35,291 bases of DNA from Paracoccaceae bacterium (GTDB lineage Bacteria; Pseudomonadota; Alphaproteobacteria; Rhodobacterales; Rhodobacteraceae), in assembly GCA_024640245.1 (NCBI GenBank), contig JAHEFH010000005.1:14384-49674 (forward strand), read 5' to 3'. This document shows positions 1 through 8,544 of the stretch, in pieces; within the stretch, counting starts at the first letter, position 1; every line of letters begins with the position of its first letter. The position numbers and the translations under genes are program-made. The notes below the pieces were generated by a model. That model was not told where the DNA came from. It worked only from the letters and a program-made list of their open reading frames with translations, and did not search any database.

Positions 1-944
1 GCCAGCGGCCGGTACTTGTTCTCGTTCAGCGTGCGCCAGTCGCCGACCGAAATCCCGTTTACGAACTTGTTCGGGTCGAAACTCGGAGCCGAGGCGAGGG
101 CCATCAGGTCGCCGTTGCGCACATCCATGACCACGGCCGCGGCACTCTCGGTCCCCAGCCTGCGCAAGGCGAGCGACTGCAGTCGCGCATCCACGGTCAG
201 TTGCAGGTTGGCGCCCTGTGTGCTTTCCTCGCGTCCCAGTTCGCGGATCACGCGGCCGACAGAATTGACCTCGATGCGCTTGACCCCGGCACTTCCGCGC
301 AACTCGTGATCCTCTCTTACCTCGATGCCGTTCTTGCCGATCTGGAATTTCGGTATCAGCAGCAGCGGGTCGTCGTCTTCGGTGCGTTCCAGGTCATAGT
401 CGCTGACCGGTCCGACGTACCCCACGATATGGGCGAAATCCGCGCCCTTGGGATATTTGCGGAACTGGCCCTCTGCCGGCAGGATGCCGGGCAGAACGGG
501 GGCATTGGCCGACACGGCGGCGATATGTTCCCATTCCAACCCGCTGACCACCGTCACCGGAACGAAACCGCGGCGCTTCGACATCTCCTTGAGTGCGCTG
601 TCGATTTCTTCTCGAGAAAGGGGCACGATCGCCGAAAGGCGTTCCAGAACCGCTTCGGGGTCGCCGGCCTGTTCGCGCACCATTTCGATCTTGTAGATCG
701 ACGTATTGGTAGCGATCGCCTCGCCGCGCCGGTCGAATATCAGGCCGCGTGATGGCGGGATCAACCGCATGTTGACGCGATTTTCCTCGGCCAGCAGGCG
801 GAATTCCTCGCCTTTCGTGACACCGAGTTGCCGCATCCGCCACCCCAGCAGGCCGACCACCGCCAACTGGCTGCCGAACAGGATCAAGCTGCGCCGGTTC
901 AGGCGCGACCGCAGTTTCTGGGCAGAGGATTTGCTTTGCTTCAT
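1..944 (-). CDS. mrdA: Penicillin-binding protein 2 (peptidoglycan transpeptidase), 5' part only, runs off the window start
   Basis: Reverse-strand translation from ATG at 944: MKQSKSSAQKLRSRLNRRSLILFGSQLAVVGLLGWRMRQLGV...NMRLIPPSRGLIFDRRGEAIATN...; PBP2-type N-terminus; 4-bp ATGA overlap with mreD. Absent from the ORF track because it is truncated. Confidence 0.93.
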   Translation of the reverse strand, partial: MKQSKSSAQKLRSRLNRRSLILFGSQLAVVGLLGWRMRQLGVTKGEEFRLLAEENRVNMRLIPPSRGLIFDRRGEAIATNTSIYKIEMVREQAGDPEAVLERLSAIVPLSREEIDSALKEMSKRRGFVPVTVVSGLEWEHIAAVSANAPVLPGILPAEGQFRKYPKGADFAHIVGYVGPVSDYDLERTEDDDPLLLIPKFQIGKNGIEVREDHELRGSAGVKRIEVNSVGRVIRELGREESTQGANLQLTVDARLQSLALRRLGTESAAAVVMDVRNGDLMALASAPSFDPNKFVNGISVGDWRTLNENKYRPL

Positions 945-1480
945 GACCGCGCCGACATTCCCGCAAAATCCCGCTGCACCGGTTTCTGGACGCCAAAGAC
1001 GACATTCAGGAAAAGCACGACCAGAGGATAGACTGTTATGGTGAAGATGATCATCGGCAGCAGGAGGGTCAGCGGTTCGCGCGGAACGAAGAGTGCGATG
1101 CGCAGGGCGTAGTCCGCCGCGCTGGCCGCACCGAAAAGGCCGGCGAACCAGATCCATTCCGACAGGAACAGCATCTCGCGCACTTCGCTGCGAGAGTTGC
1201 GCACCAGCTCTGATATCGCAAGTACAACGAGGGTCCAGAGACCCAGCGGCTGCTGCAACAGAATGTCATTGAGCAAAAACAGCACGACGACGAGCACCAT
1301 CGGCAGGGCGCGGGGGCGCCGCACGAGCAACGCGACCATCAGCGCGAACAGGATATCGGGCGGTGCTATCTGACCCGGCATCAGGTCGAGCGGGATCAGG
1401 CGTACGAAAAGAACGATCGCGAAGGCCGCGGTGAACAGGATACCCACCCGCAGATTTTTTATCCTCGCTGCCTTTTTCAT
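941..1480 (-). CDS. mreD: Rod shape-determining protein MreD
   Basis: 179 aa, multiple hydrophobic helices, between mreC and mrdA with ATGA overlaps. Confidence 0.9.
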   Translation of the reverse strand: MKKAARIKNLRVGILFTAAFAIVLFVRLIPLDLMPGQIAPPDILFALMVALLVRRPRALPMVLVVVLFLLNDILLQQPLGLWTLVVLAISELVRNSRSEVREMLFLSEWIWFAGLFGAASAADYALRIALFVPREPLTLLLPMIIFTITVYPLVVLFLNVVFGVQKPVQRDFAGMSARS

Positions 1481-2409
1481 TGCGCAACCCCTTCTTCCGC
1501 TGCCGAGGCCGGGGTCATTTCTGACCGTTCGGAGCCGGCCAGCGGCGGGAACTCCGGCCCGATCAGCCGGTCGGGGTTGTTGATCGGCGCGGTCGGTTCG
1601 AATCGGATGATGCGCAGGAACTCGAGCCGCCGGTAATCCGCCGACAGGCGCACCCGCAGCCGTCCATTGGCCCCCTGCGTGACCTGTCCGATCAGCAACC
1701 CGTTCGGGAATACGCCGCCGTCGCCCGAGGTCACGACACGGTCACCGGGCTGAACGCGATCGGAATTCTCCAGAAAGTCCAGCGGCGGCAACAGGCTGTT
1801 GTCTCCGGTCAGAATGGCGCGCTGGTCGAAAGGTTTGATCAGGACCGGAATATGGCTGTTGGTGTCGGTGACGAAGATCACGCGGCTGCTGTTCCGCCCG
1901 ACGCCCGAGATGCGGCCCACCAGACCCAGACCGTCCATCGCCGGCCAGCCGTCCTTGACGCCGTCGCGCGACCCGATGTTGATCAGGGCCGACTGCCGGA
2001 ACGGGCTGCCGGCATCGGTCAGAACCACGCCCGTCAGATAGCTTAGTTTCGGGTTCAGCCGCACTTTGTTCAGGTCGAGGAGCTTGGCGTTCTTCTGCTC
2101 CAGTTGCAGGGCGGCTTCACGCCAGGCCTTCATCTGCTGCAGTTCCTGACGAAGGTCCTGATTTTGCTGGTAAATCTGGGTGTAAGATTGGAAATCCGCT
2201 ACCATCCGCGCGGCCTTGGTCACCGGTTGCAGCGCCCAGTCCATATTTGGCACCAGACGGTCCACGACCGCGATGCGCAGGCGCTCTGCTCGCGGGTTGT
2301 CGATGCGCCACAGCAGCACGAGACCGGTCAGGAACATAAGCAGCAAAAAGAAGCCGAGCCGCCGAAGGGATCTGGCGAAGCTTATGTCGTTGTCGTCTCT
2401 CTTTGCCAC
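1477..2409 (-). CDS. mreC: Rod shape-determining protein MreC
   Basis: 310 aa, N-terminal TM, MreC-like core (LTGVVLTDAGSPFRQSALINIGSRDGVKDGWPAMDGLGLVGRI), downstream of mreB. Confidence 0.95.
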   Translation of the reverse strand: MAKRDDNDISFARSLRRLGFFLLLMFLTGLVLLWRIDNPRAERLRIAVVDRLVPNMDWALQPVTKAARMVADFQSYTQIYQQNQDLRQELQQMKAWREAALQLEQKNAKLLDLNKVRLNPKLSYLTGVVLTDAGSPFRQSALINIGSRDGVKDGWPAMDGLGLVGRISGVGRNSSRVIFVTDTNSHIPVLIKPFDQRAILTGDNSLLPPLDFLENSDRVQPGDRVVTSGDGGVFPNGLLIGQVTQGANGRLRVRLSADYRRLEFLRIIRFEPTAPINNPDRLIGPEFPPLAGSERSEMTPASAAEEGVAQ

Positions 2410-2436
2410 TTGTCTCCCCGAGCCTCTGGGTGCGAC

Positions 2437-3477
<1,041 letters not shown>

Positions 3478-3626
3478 TTATAAACCCTTTTTGTCAGCAG
3501 AAAACGCTTCTACCGGTCCTCGTTTATCAATAAACATATACGGTCGATAGGCTCTATCCGTAAAGGGGCAGTGGCGGGGAAAACTCGGCGTAATCTTGCC
3601 AATTGCACTGTTTTTTGGCGGCCCAA

Positions 3627-3661
3627 TCGAAAACGGGGCAGAGACTTCGCCCTTGCCCCGT
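3627..3661 (-). terminator. Rho-independent terminator of leuA
   Basis: On the minus strand ACGGGGCA-13 nt-TGCCCCGTTTTC: 8-bp perfect stem plus T-rich tail, just after the leuA stop. Confidence 0.8.
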
Positions 3662-3670
3662 GATCCTTGT

Positions 3671-5233
3671 CTACTTCGACGTCGACATCTGTGCGTTGAA
3701 CACAGGTTTTTGCCGCCGGACGATCAATTTGTTCAGCGCGTGGACGTAAGCCTTGGCGCTGGCGACCACTGTATCGGTGTCGGCGGACTGTCCGGTAACG
3801 ATTCGCCCGTCCTCTTCCATCCGAACACTGACGGTTGCCTGCGCGTCGGTTCCCTCGGTCACCGCATGCACCTGATAGAGCTGCAGGCGGACATTGTGAG
3901 GGTACAGCGCCTTGACGGCGTTGAAGGTCGCGTCCACCGGTCCGTCGCCCTGCGCCGTGGTCTGGAAGTCCTTGCCGTCGATGGTCAGGGTCAGGTCGGC
4001 GGATTGCGGTGCTTCGGTGCCGCAGATCACACGCAGGAATTTTACCTTCAGGTGCTCGCTGCCCGCCTCTGACGTGCTGTCTGTCATCAGCGCAATCAGG
4101 TCCTCGTCATAGACTTCCTTCTTGCGGTCGGCGAGCTCCTTGAAGCGGACGAACACGTCCTTCAACTGGTTGTCGCCGAGTTCGTAGCCCAGATCCTTCA
4201 GCTTGGCCCGCAATGCGGCCCGGCCCGAATGCTTGCCGAGCGGCAGCGAGGAAGACGACAGCCCGATATCCTGCGGGCGCATGATCTCGAAGGTTTCGGC
4301 GTTTTTCAGCATACCGTCCTGATGGATGCCGCTTTCGTGCGCAAAAGCATTTTTTCCGACGATCGCCTTGTTGTGCTGCACCGCAAAACCGGAGACAGCC
4401 GCGACACGGCGGCTGATATTCATGATCTTTGTAGTGTCGACGCCGGTGGAATAGGGCATGATGTCGTTGCGTACGCGCAAAGCCATAACAACCTCTTCCA
4501 ACGCTGTGTTGCCGGCGCGCTCGCCGAGGCCGTTGATCGTGCACTCGATCTGGCGCGCACCGCCCTCGACGGCGGCCAGCGCGTTGGCGGTCGCCATGCC
4601 GAGGTCGTTGTGACAATGCGTGGCGAAGATGATCTTGTCGGCACCCGGCACCTTGTTGATCAACATGCGGATCAGGTCGGCGCTCTCGCGGGGCGCGGTA
4701 TAGCCCACAGTATCGGGAATGTTGATCGTCGTGGCGCCAGCCTTGATGGCGGTTTCGACCGTGCGGCAGAGGTAATCCTCTTCCGTCCGCGTCGCATCCA
4801 TCGGCGACCATTGCACATTGTCGCAAAGGTTTCGGGCGCGGGTCACGGTGTCGTGGATGCGCGCGATCATATCGTCCTGCGACAGCGCCGTGATGTCGCG
4901 GTGCAGCGGAGAGGTGCCGATGAAGGTGTGGATACGCGGCTGGCGGGCGTATTTGACGGCCTCCCAGCAACGGTCGATATCCTTGTAGTTGGCGCGTGCG
5001 AGGCCGCAGATCACTGCGTTTTTCGAGCGTTCCGCGATTTCCGAAACCGCCTTGAAATCGCCTTCGGAGGCAATCGGGAAACCGGCTTCGATAATATCGA
5101 CGCCCATCTCGTCGAGCAGTTCGGCGATCTCCAGCTTTTCGTTGTGGTTCATGGTCGCGCCGGGGCTTTGCTCGCCATCACGGAGTGTCGTGTCGAATAT
5201 CAACACGCGGTCTTGCTTGGAATTCTTTGTCAT
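3671..5233 (-). CDS. leuA: 2-isopropylmalate synthase
   Basis: 520 aa; VLIFDTTLRDGEQSPGATM, THCHNDLGMATANALAAVEGGARQIECTINGLGERAGN; C-terminal LeuA regulatory domain. Confidence 0.98.
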   Translation of the reverse strand: MTKNSKQDRVLIFDTTLRDGEQSPGATMNHNEKLEIAELLDEMGVDIIEAGFPIASEGDFKAVSEIAERSKNAVICGLARANYKDIDRCWEAVKYARQPRIHTFIGTSPLHRDITALSQDDMIARIHDTVTRARNLCDNVQWSPMDATRTEEDYLCRTVETAIKAGATTINIPDTVGYTAPRESADLIRMLINKVPGADKIIFATHCHNDLGMATANALAAVEGGARQIECTINGLGERAGNTALEEVVMALRVRNDIMPYSTGVDTTKIMNISRRVAAVSGFAVQHNKAIVGKNAFAHESGIHQDGMLKNAETFEIMRPQDIGLSSSSLPLGKHSGRAALRAKLKDLGYELGDNQLKDVFVRFKELADRKKEVYDEDLIALMTDSTSEAGSEHLKVKFLRVICGTEAPQSADLTLTIDGKDFQTTAQGDGPVDATFNAVKALYPHNVRLQLYQVHAVTEGTDAQATVSVRMEEDGRIVTGQSADTDTVVASAKAYVHALNKLIVRRQKPVFNAQMSTSK

Positions 5234-5317
5234 GATTTTATCTCTGATTTACTTAGCTTTTCGGAATGTACCGGCGCGAATTTCACCCCCCGAGCGCGCG
5301 CGCCGTATCCGACACGC

Positions 5318-5404
5318 TCAGAGGTTGCTAAGTAGGATTAGCGCAACAGCGAAGGCCGCCAGAGGGGCGGTAAACAATTCGGTAGTATGTGCGCTCATTA
5401 ACAT
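5318..5404 (-). other. Candidate leuA leader peptide sORF (MLMSAHTTELFTAPLAAFAVALILLSNL)
   Basis: 28 codons, 7 Leu (TTA, TTG, CTG, CTA, CTA, CTT, CTC), ends 84 nt before the leuA ATG. No strong SD seen. Confidence 0.35.
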
Positions 5405-5429
5405 GACCGGAACTTATAAGCCGATTTTC

Positions 5430-5458
5430 GGGAAAGAAAAGGGCCGATGTGGCCCTTT
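5430..5458 (-). terminator. Rho-independent terminator-like hairpin in the leuA/uspA divergent intergenic region
   Basis: Minus strand AAAGGGCC-ACATC-GGCCCTTT followed by TCTTTCCC: 8-bp perfect stem, 5-nt loop. Confidence 0.65.
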
Positions 5459-5542
5459 CTGAAAATTCCTGTTTCGTAGCATCGAAATTCCGCTTCGTTC
5501 GTGCACTGGGTCGCCCATCCCCAGGTTCCGGAAAAATATAGG

Positions 5543-5559
5543 TGCGACCGTACGTCGCA
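5543..5559. promoter_or_regulatory. 17-bp inverted repeat TGCGAC-CGTAC-GTCGCA, candidate operator
   Basis: Perfect 6-bp arms; sits between a minus-strand TATATT and the plus-strand uspA promoter. Confidence 0.4.
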
Positions 5560-5563
5560 AAGT

Positions 5564-5592
5564 TTGACACAATTTTGTTATCGGTCAATACT
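5564..5592 (+). promoter_or_regulatory. Sigma-70-like promoter for uspA
   Basis: TTGACA-N17-AATACT about 80 nt before the uspA GTG. Confidence 0.55.
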
Positions 5593-5673
5593 TCCCGCTA
5601 ACGGAAGGGTCGCCGGAATTTAAACGGCATAGAAAATTTCAATTAAATCCCGATCCGTGAAAAGGAGAGACTA

Positions 5674-6111
5674 GTGTCATCAAAAATAGTTGTTGGCCTC
5701 GACGGTAGCGCATCAGGAGATCGCGCCGTGGCCTATGCCAAGAAAATGGCGAAGCTGATTGGAAAATGTGAGATAGTATTAGTGCATGTAATTGAGTGGT
5801 CGCCTTACTCGTTCCAGACCCCTGAAGAAAACGCCATGCGCCACAAGCGCCGCGAAGAGGAGCTCACGCAGGCAACGACCCGGATTATCGATCCGGCGGT
5901 GCAGGCGCTGAAGAAGGACGGCTTCAATGTCAAAGGCATCGTCCGCCACGGAGACGTTACAGACCTTCTGAACAAGGTCGCCGTCGACGAGGGGGCCGAC
6001 CAGATTGTCGTTGCCCGATCTTCCGAGCATGGATTTGTGGAGCGTATTTTCGGCTCTTCGACCGTAAAACTGGTGGCGCATGCAAGCGTGCCGGTCACGG
6101 TAGTGGTATAA
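5674..6111 (+). CDS. Universal stress protein (UspA family)
   Basis: 145 aa; SSKIVVGLDGSASGDRAVAYA, ending RIFGSSTVKLVAHASVPVTVVV; GTG start with AAGGAGAG upstream. Confidence 0.95.
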   Translation: MSSKIVVGLDGSASGDRAVAYAKKMAKLIGKCEIVLVHVIEWSPYSFQTPEENAMRHKRREEELTQATTRIIDPAVQALKKDGFNVKGIVRHGDVTDLLNKVAVDEGADQIVVARSSEHGFVERIFGSSTVKLVAHASVPVTVVV

Positions 6112-6121
6112 GGGAATTAAA

Positions 6122-7687
6122 ATGAAACTTTTCAACACAGCGGCCCTTGCAGGGCTGGCGGCTATTGCGTCCGCACCTGCGGCCATAGCGCAGGAAGCGC
6201 AATCCATCGACCAGAAGGTGAACGAGGTTTTCGCGAACCTCACTGGTCCATTTGTAAGCCTGATCTTCGCCCCGTTGCCGGGCACGAGTTTTCCATGGAT
6301 CGTGATGTGGCTGGTGATCGCTGCATCGGTCTTTACAATCTATTTCGGGTTTATCCAGTTCCGCGCCTTCATGATGTCGATCAGCATCGTCAAGGGCGAC
6401 TACTCCGATCCCAACGACGCGGGCGAGGTCAGCCACTTTCAGGCGCTTACGACGGCGCTTTCAGGGACGGTCGGCCTCGGAAACATCGCGGGTGTCGCGG
6501 TCGCCGTGGGTATCGGCGGACCAGGTGCCACTTTCTGGATGATCCTCGCGGGTCTTCTGGGCATGGCGTCCAAGTTCACCGAATGTACGCTGGGCGTAAA
6601 ATACCGGAACGAATATGCCGATGGCACGGTTTCCGGCGGCCCGATGTACTACATGTCCAAGGGCTTCGAGGAACGCGGCCTTCCGGCGGGCAAATTCCTG
6701 GCGGTGCTGTTCGCGATTTTCTGTATTCTCGGCGCGCTGGGCGGCGGCAACATGTTCCAGGCCAATCAGGCGCACCAGCAGATCGCCGGTGTCGTAGGTG
6801 ACTTTCCCGGGTGGATTACGGGGCTCATCTTCGCCGGCGTGGTATTCGCTGTGATTGTTGGCGGGATCAAGTCGATTGCGCGCGTGACGGAAAAGGTCGT
6901 TCCCTTCATGGGGATTCTCTACGTCGGCACGGCATTGATCATTCTGCTGGTAAACTATGACAAGATCGGGTGGGCATTCGGCCAGATTTTCGCGGGCGCT
7001 TTCACCGGTCTCGGTGTTGCCGGCGGTATGGTCGGCGCGCTGATCCAGGGCTTCAAACGGGCTGCCTTCTCGAACGAGGCCGGCGTCGGTTCCGCCGCGA
7101 TCGCCCACTCTGCGGTCCGGACGAAAGAGCCGATCACCGAAGGCTTCGTGTCCCTGCTGGAGCCGTTCATCGATACGGTTGTCATCTGTACGATGACGGC
7201 TCTGGTGATCGTGATCACCGGTCAATTGATGATCGACCCGGCCACGGGCAACTACATGACCGAGGGCGGCACGATCCAGACTATCGGCGGTGTTTCCGGC
7301 GTGTCCCTGACATCCGCTGCATTCGCGAGCGCCTTCAGCTGGTTCCCGTACGTGCTGGTGATCGCGGTGATCCTGTTCGCCTTCTCGACCATGATTTCAT
7401 GGTCTTACTACGGCCTGAAAGCATGGACGTACCTGTTCGGGGAAGGGCAGACGACAGAGCTGATCTTCAAGCTGATGTTCTGCGTCTTCGTGGTGATCGG
7501 TGCAGCGGCCAACCTCGGTCCCGTCATCGACTTCTCGGATGCGGCGATCTTTGCCATGGCGGTCGTGAACATCACGGCGCTGTACTTCCTGATGCCGATC
7601 GTGAAACGCGAATTGGATTCCTTCCTGTCGCGTGTCAAGTCGGGCGAAATCAAGAAGTTCAAGGGGTCCGGCGCACCGGCCGAATAA
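6122..7687 (+). CDS. Alanine/glycine:cation symporter (AGCS family)
   Basis: 521 aa polytopic; ALSGTVGLGNIAGVAVAVGIGGPGATFWMILAGLLGMASKFTE and GFKRAAFSNEAGVGSAAIAHSAV. Confidence 0.96.
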   Translation: MKLFNTAALAGLAAIASAPAAIAQEAQSIDQKVNEVFANLTGPFVSLIFAPLPGTSFPWIVMWLVIAASVFTIYFGFIQFRAFMMSISIVKGDYSDPNDAGEVSHFQALTTALSGTVGLGNIAGVAVAVGIGGPGATFWMILAGLLGMASKFTECTLGVKYRNEYADGTVSGGPMYYMSKGFEERGLPAGKFLAVLFAIFCILGALGGGNMFQANQAHQQIAGVVGDFPGWITGLIFAGVVFAVIVGGIKSIARVTEKVVPFMGILYVGTALIILLVNYDKIGWAFGQIFAGAFTGLGVAGGMVGALIQGFKRAAFSNEAGVGSAAIAHSAVRTKEPITEGFVSLLEPFIDTVVICTMTALVIVITGQLMIDPATGNYMTEGGTIQTIGGVSGVSLTSAAFASAFSWFPYVLVIAVILFAFSTMISWSYYGLKAWTYLFGEGQTTELIFKLMFCVFVVIGAAANLGPVIDFSDAAIFAMAVVNITALYFLMPIVKRELDSFLSRVKSGEIKKFKGSGAPAE

Positions 7688-7714
7688 GGCGTAAATCGCT
7701 GATCAAAAAGCAGG

Positions 7715-7741
7715 AAGGCGGCCCTCCGGGGTCGCCTTTTT
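7715..7741 (+). terminator. Rho-independent terminator after the symporter
   Basis: AAGGCGGCCCTCCGGGGTCGCCTTTTT. Confidence 0.8.
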
Positions 7742-7817
7742 CGCGAAATACCGCCTGTTCGGAATTTTTGGATGTCCAACGTTTTCCGCGGCCGGAATTC
7801 GCACTAGTTTCACTTTC

Positions 7818-8519
7818 ATGAGCAGCAATTTCAAAACACTCGATACCGGGACCCGCGCCCTGATCGTCGGTGCCTCGGGAGGCATCGGCCGTGCCGTAAC
7901 GCTGGCGCTGGGCGATATCTGCGGCATGGCGGGCCTCGTTACGGCCTCGCGTTCCGCCGACGGGTTGGAAATATCCGACGAGGGCTCGGTCCGCAGTTTC
8001 GCCGCCACTCTGGACGGGTCGTTTGACCTGATCCTGATCGCCACCGGCGCGCTGGAGCTTGCCGGGCAGGGGCCGGAAAAATCCGTCATGGCCATGACGC
8101 CGGAAGCTCTGCGCGCGCAGTTCGAGACGAACGCGCTGGGGCCGGCCCTGCTGATCAAGCATCTGCACGGGTTTCTGCCGCGGCATCGCCGCGGAGTGAT
8201 CGCAACATTGTCGGCGCGGGTTGGTTCCATCGGCGACAACCGCCTCGGCGGCTGGATATCCTATCGCGCGGCCAAGGCGGCGCTAAACCAGATCGTGCAT
8301 ACCTCTGCGATTGAAATTGCGCGCAAGAGACCGGAGGCAATCTGCGTCGCAATGCATCCCGGAACGGTGCGTACGCCGCTTACGAACAAATTCGTCGGCG
8401 GCAATCCGGCGGTGGACCCGCCGGAAGCGGCGCTGAACCTTCTGCGTGTGCTTGACGGGCTTAGCCCAGCGGATAACGGCGGGTTCTTCGACTGGCGCGG
8501 CGACAGTATCGTCTGGTAG
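7818..8519 (+). CDS. SDR family NAD(P)-dependent oxidoreductase
   Basis: 233 aa; ALIVGASGGIGRAVT nucleotide-binding motif and YRAAKAALNQ active-site motif. Confidence 0.92.
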   Translation: MSSNFKTLDTGTRALIVGASGGIGRAVTLALGDICGMAGLVTASRSADGLEISDEGSVRSFAATLDGSFDLILIATGALELAGQGPEKSVMAMTPEALRAQFETNALGPALLIKHLHGFLPRHRRGVIATLSARVGSIGDNRLGGWISYRAAKAALNQIVHTSAIEIARKRPEAICVAMHPGTVRTPLTNKFVGGNPAVDPPEAALNLLRVLDGLSPADNGGFFDWRGDSIVW

Positions 8520-8544
8520 GTTTGTCCGGCAAGGCCGCGTGGGC

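Noticed and set aside
4655-4662. TTGATCAA inside leuA as an FNR-like site
   Set aside because: Lacks the 4-bp spacer between half-sites and lies within a coding region.
4229-5335. 368-aa plus-strand ORF antisense to leuA
   Set aside because: Shadow ORF in a GC-rich gene; no family features, fully covered by leuA.
5328-5588. 86-aa minus-strand ORF upstream of leuA in the ORF track
   Set aside because: Runs through a terminator-like hairpin, no recognisable motif; the shorter Leu-rich frame is the better coding hypothesis.
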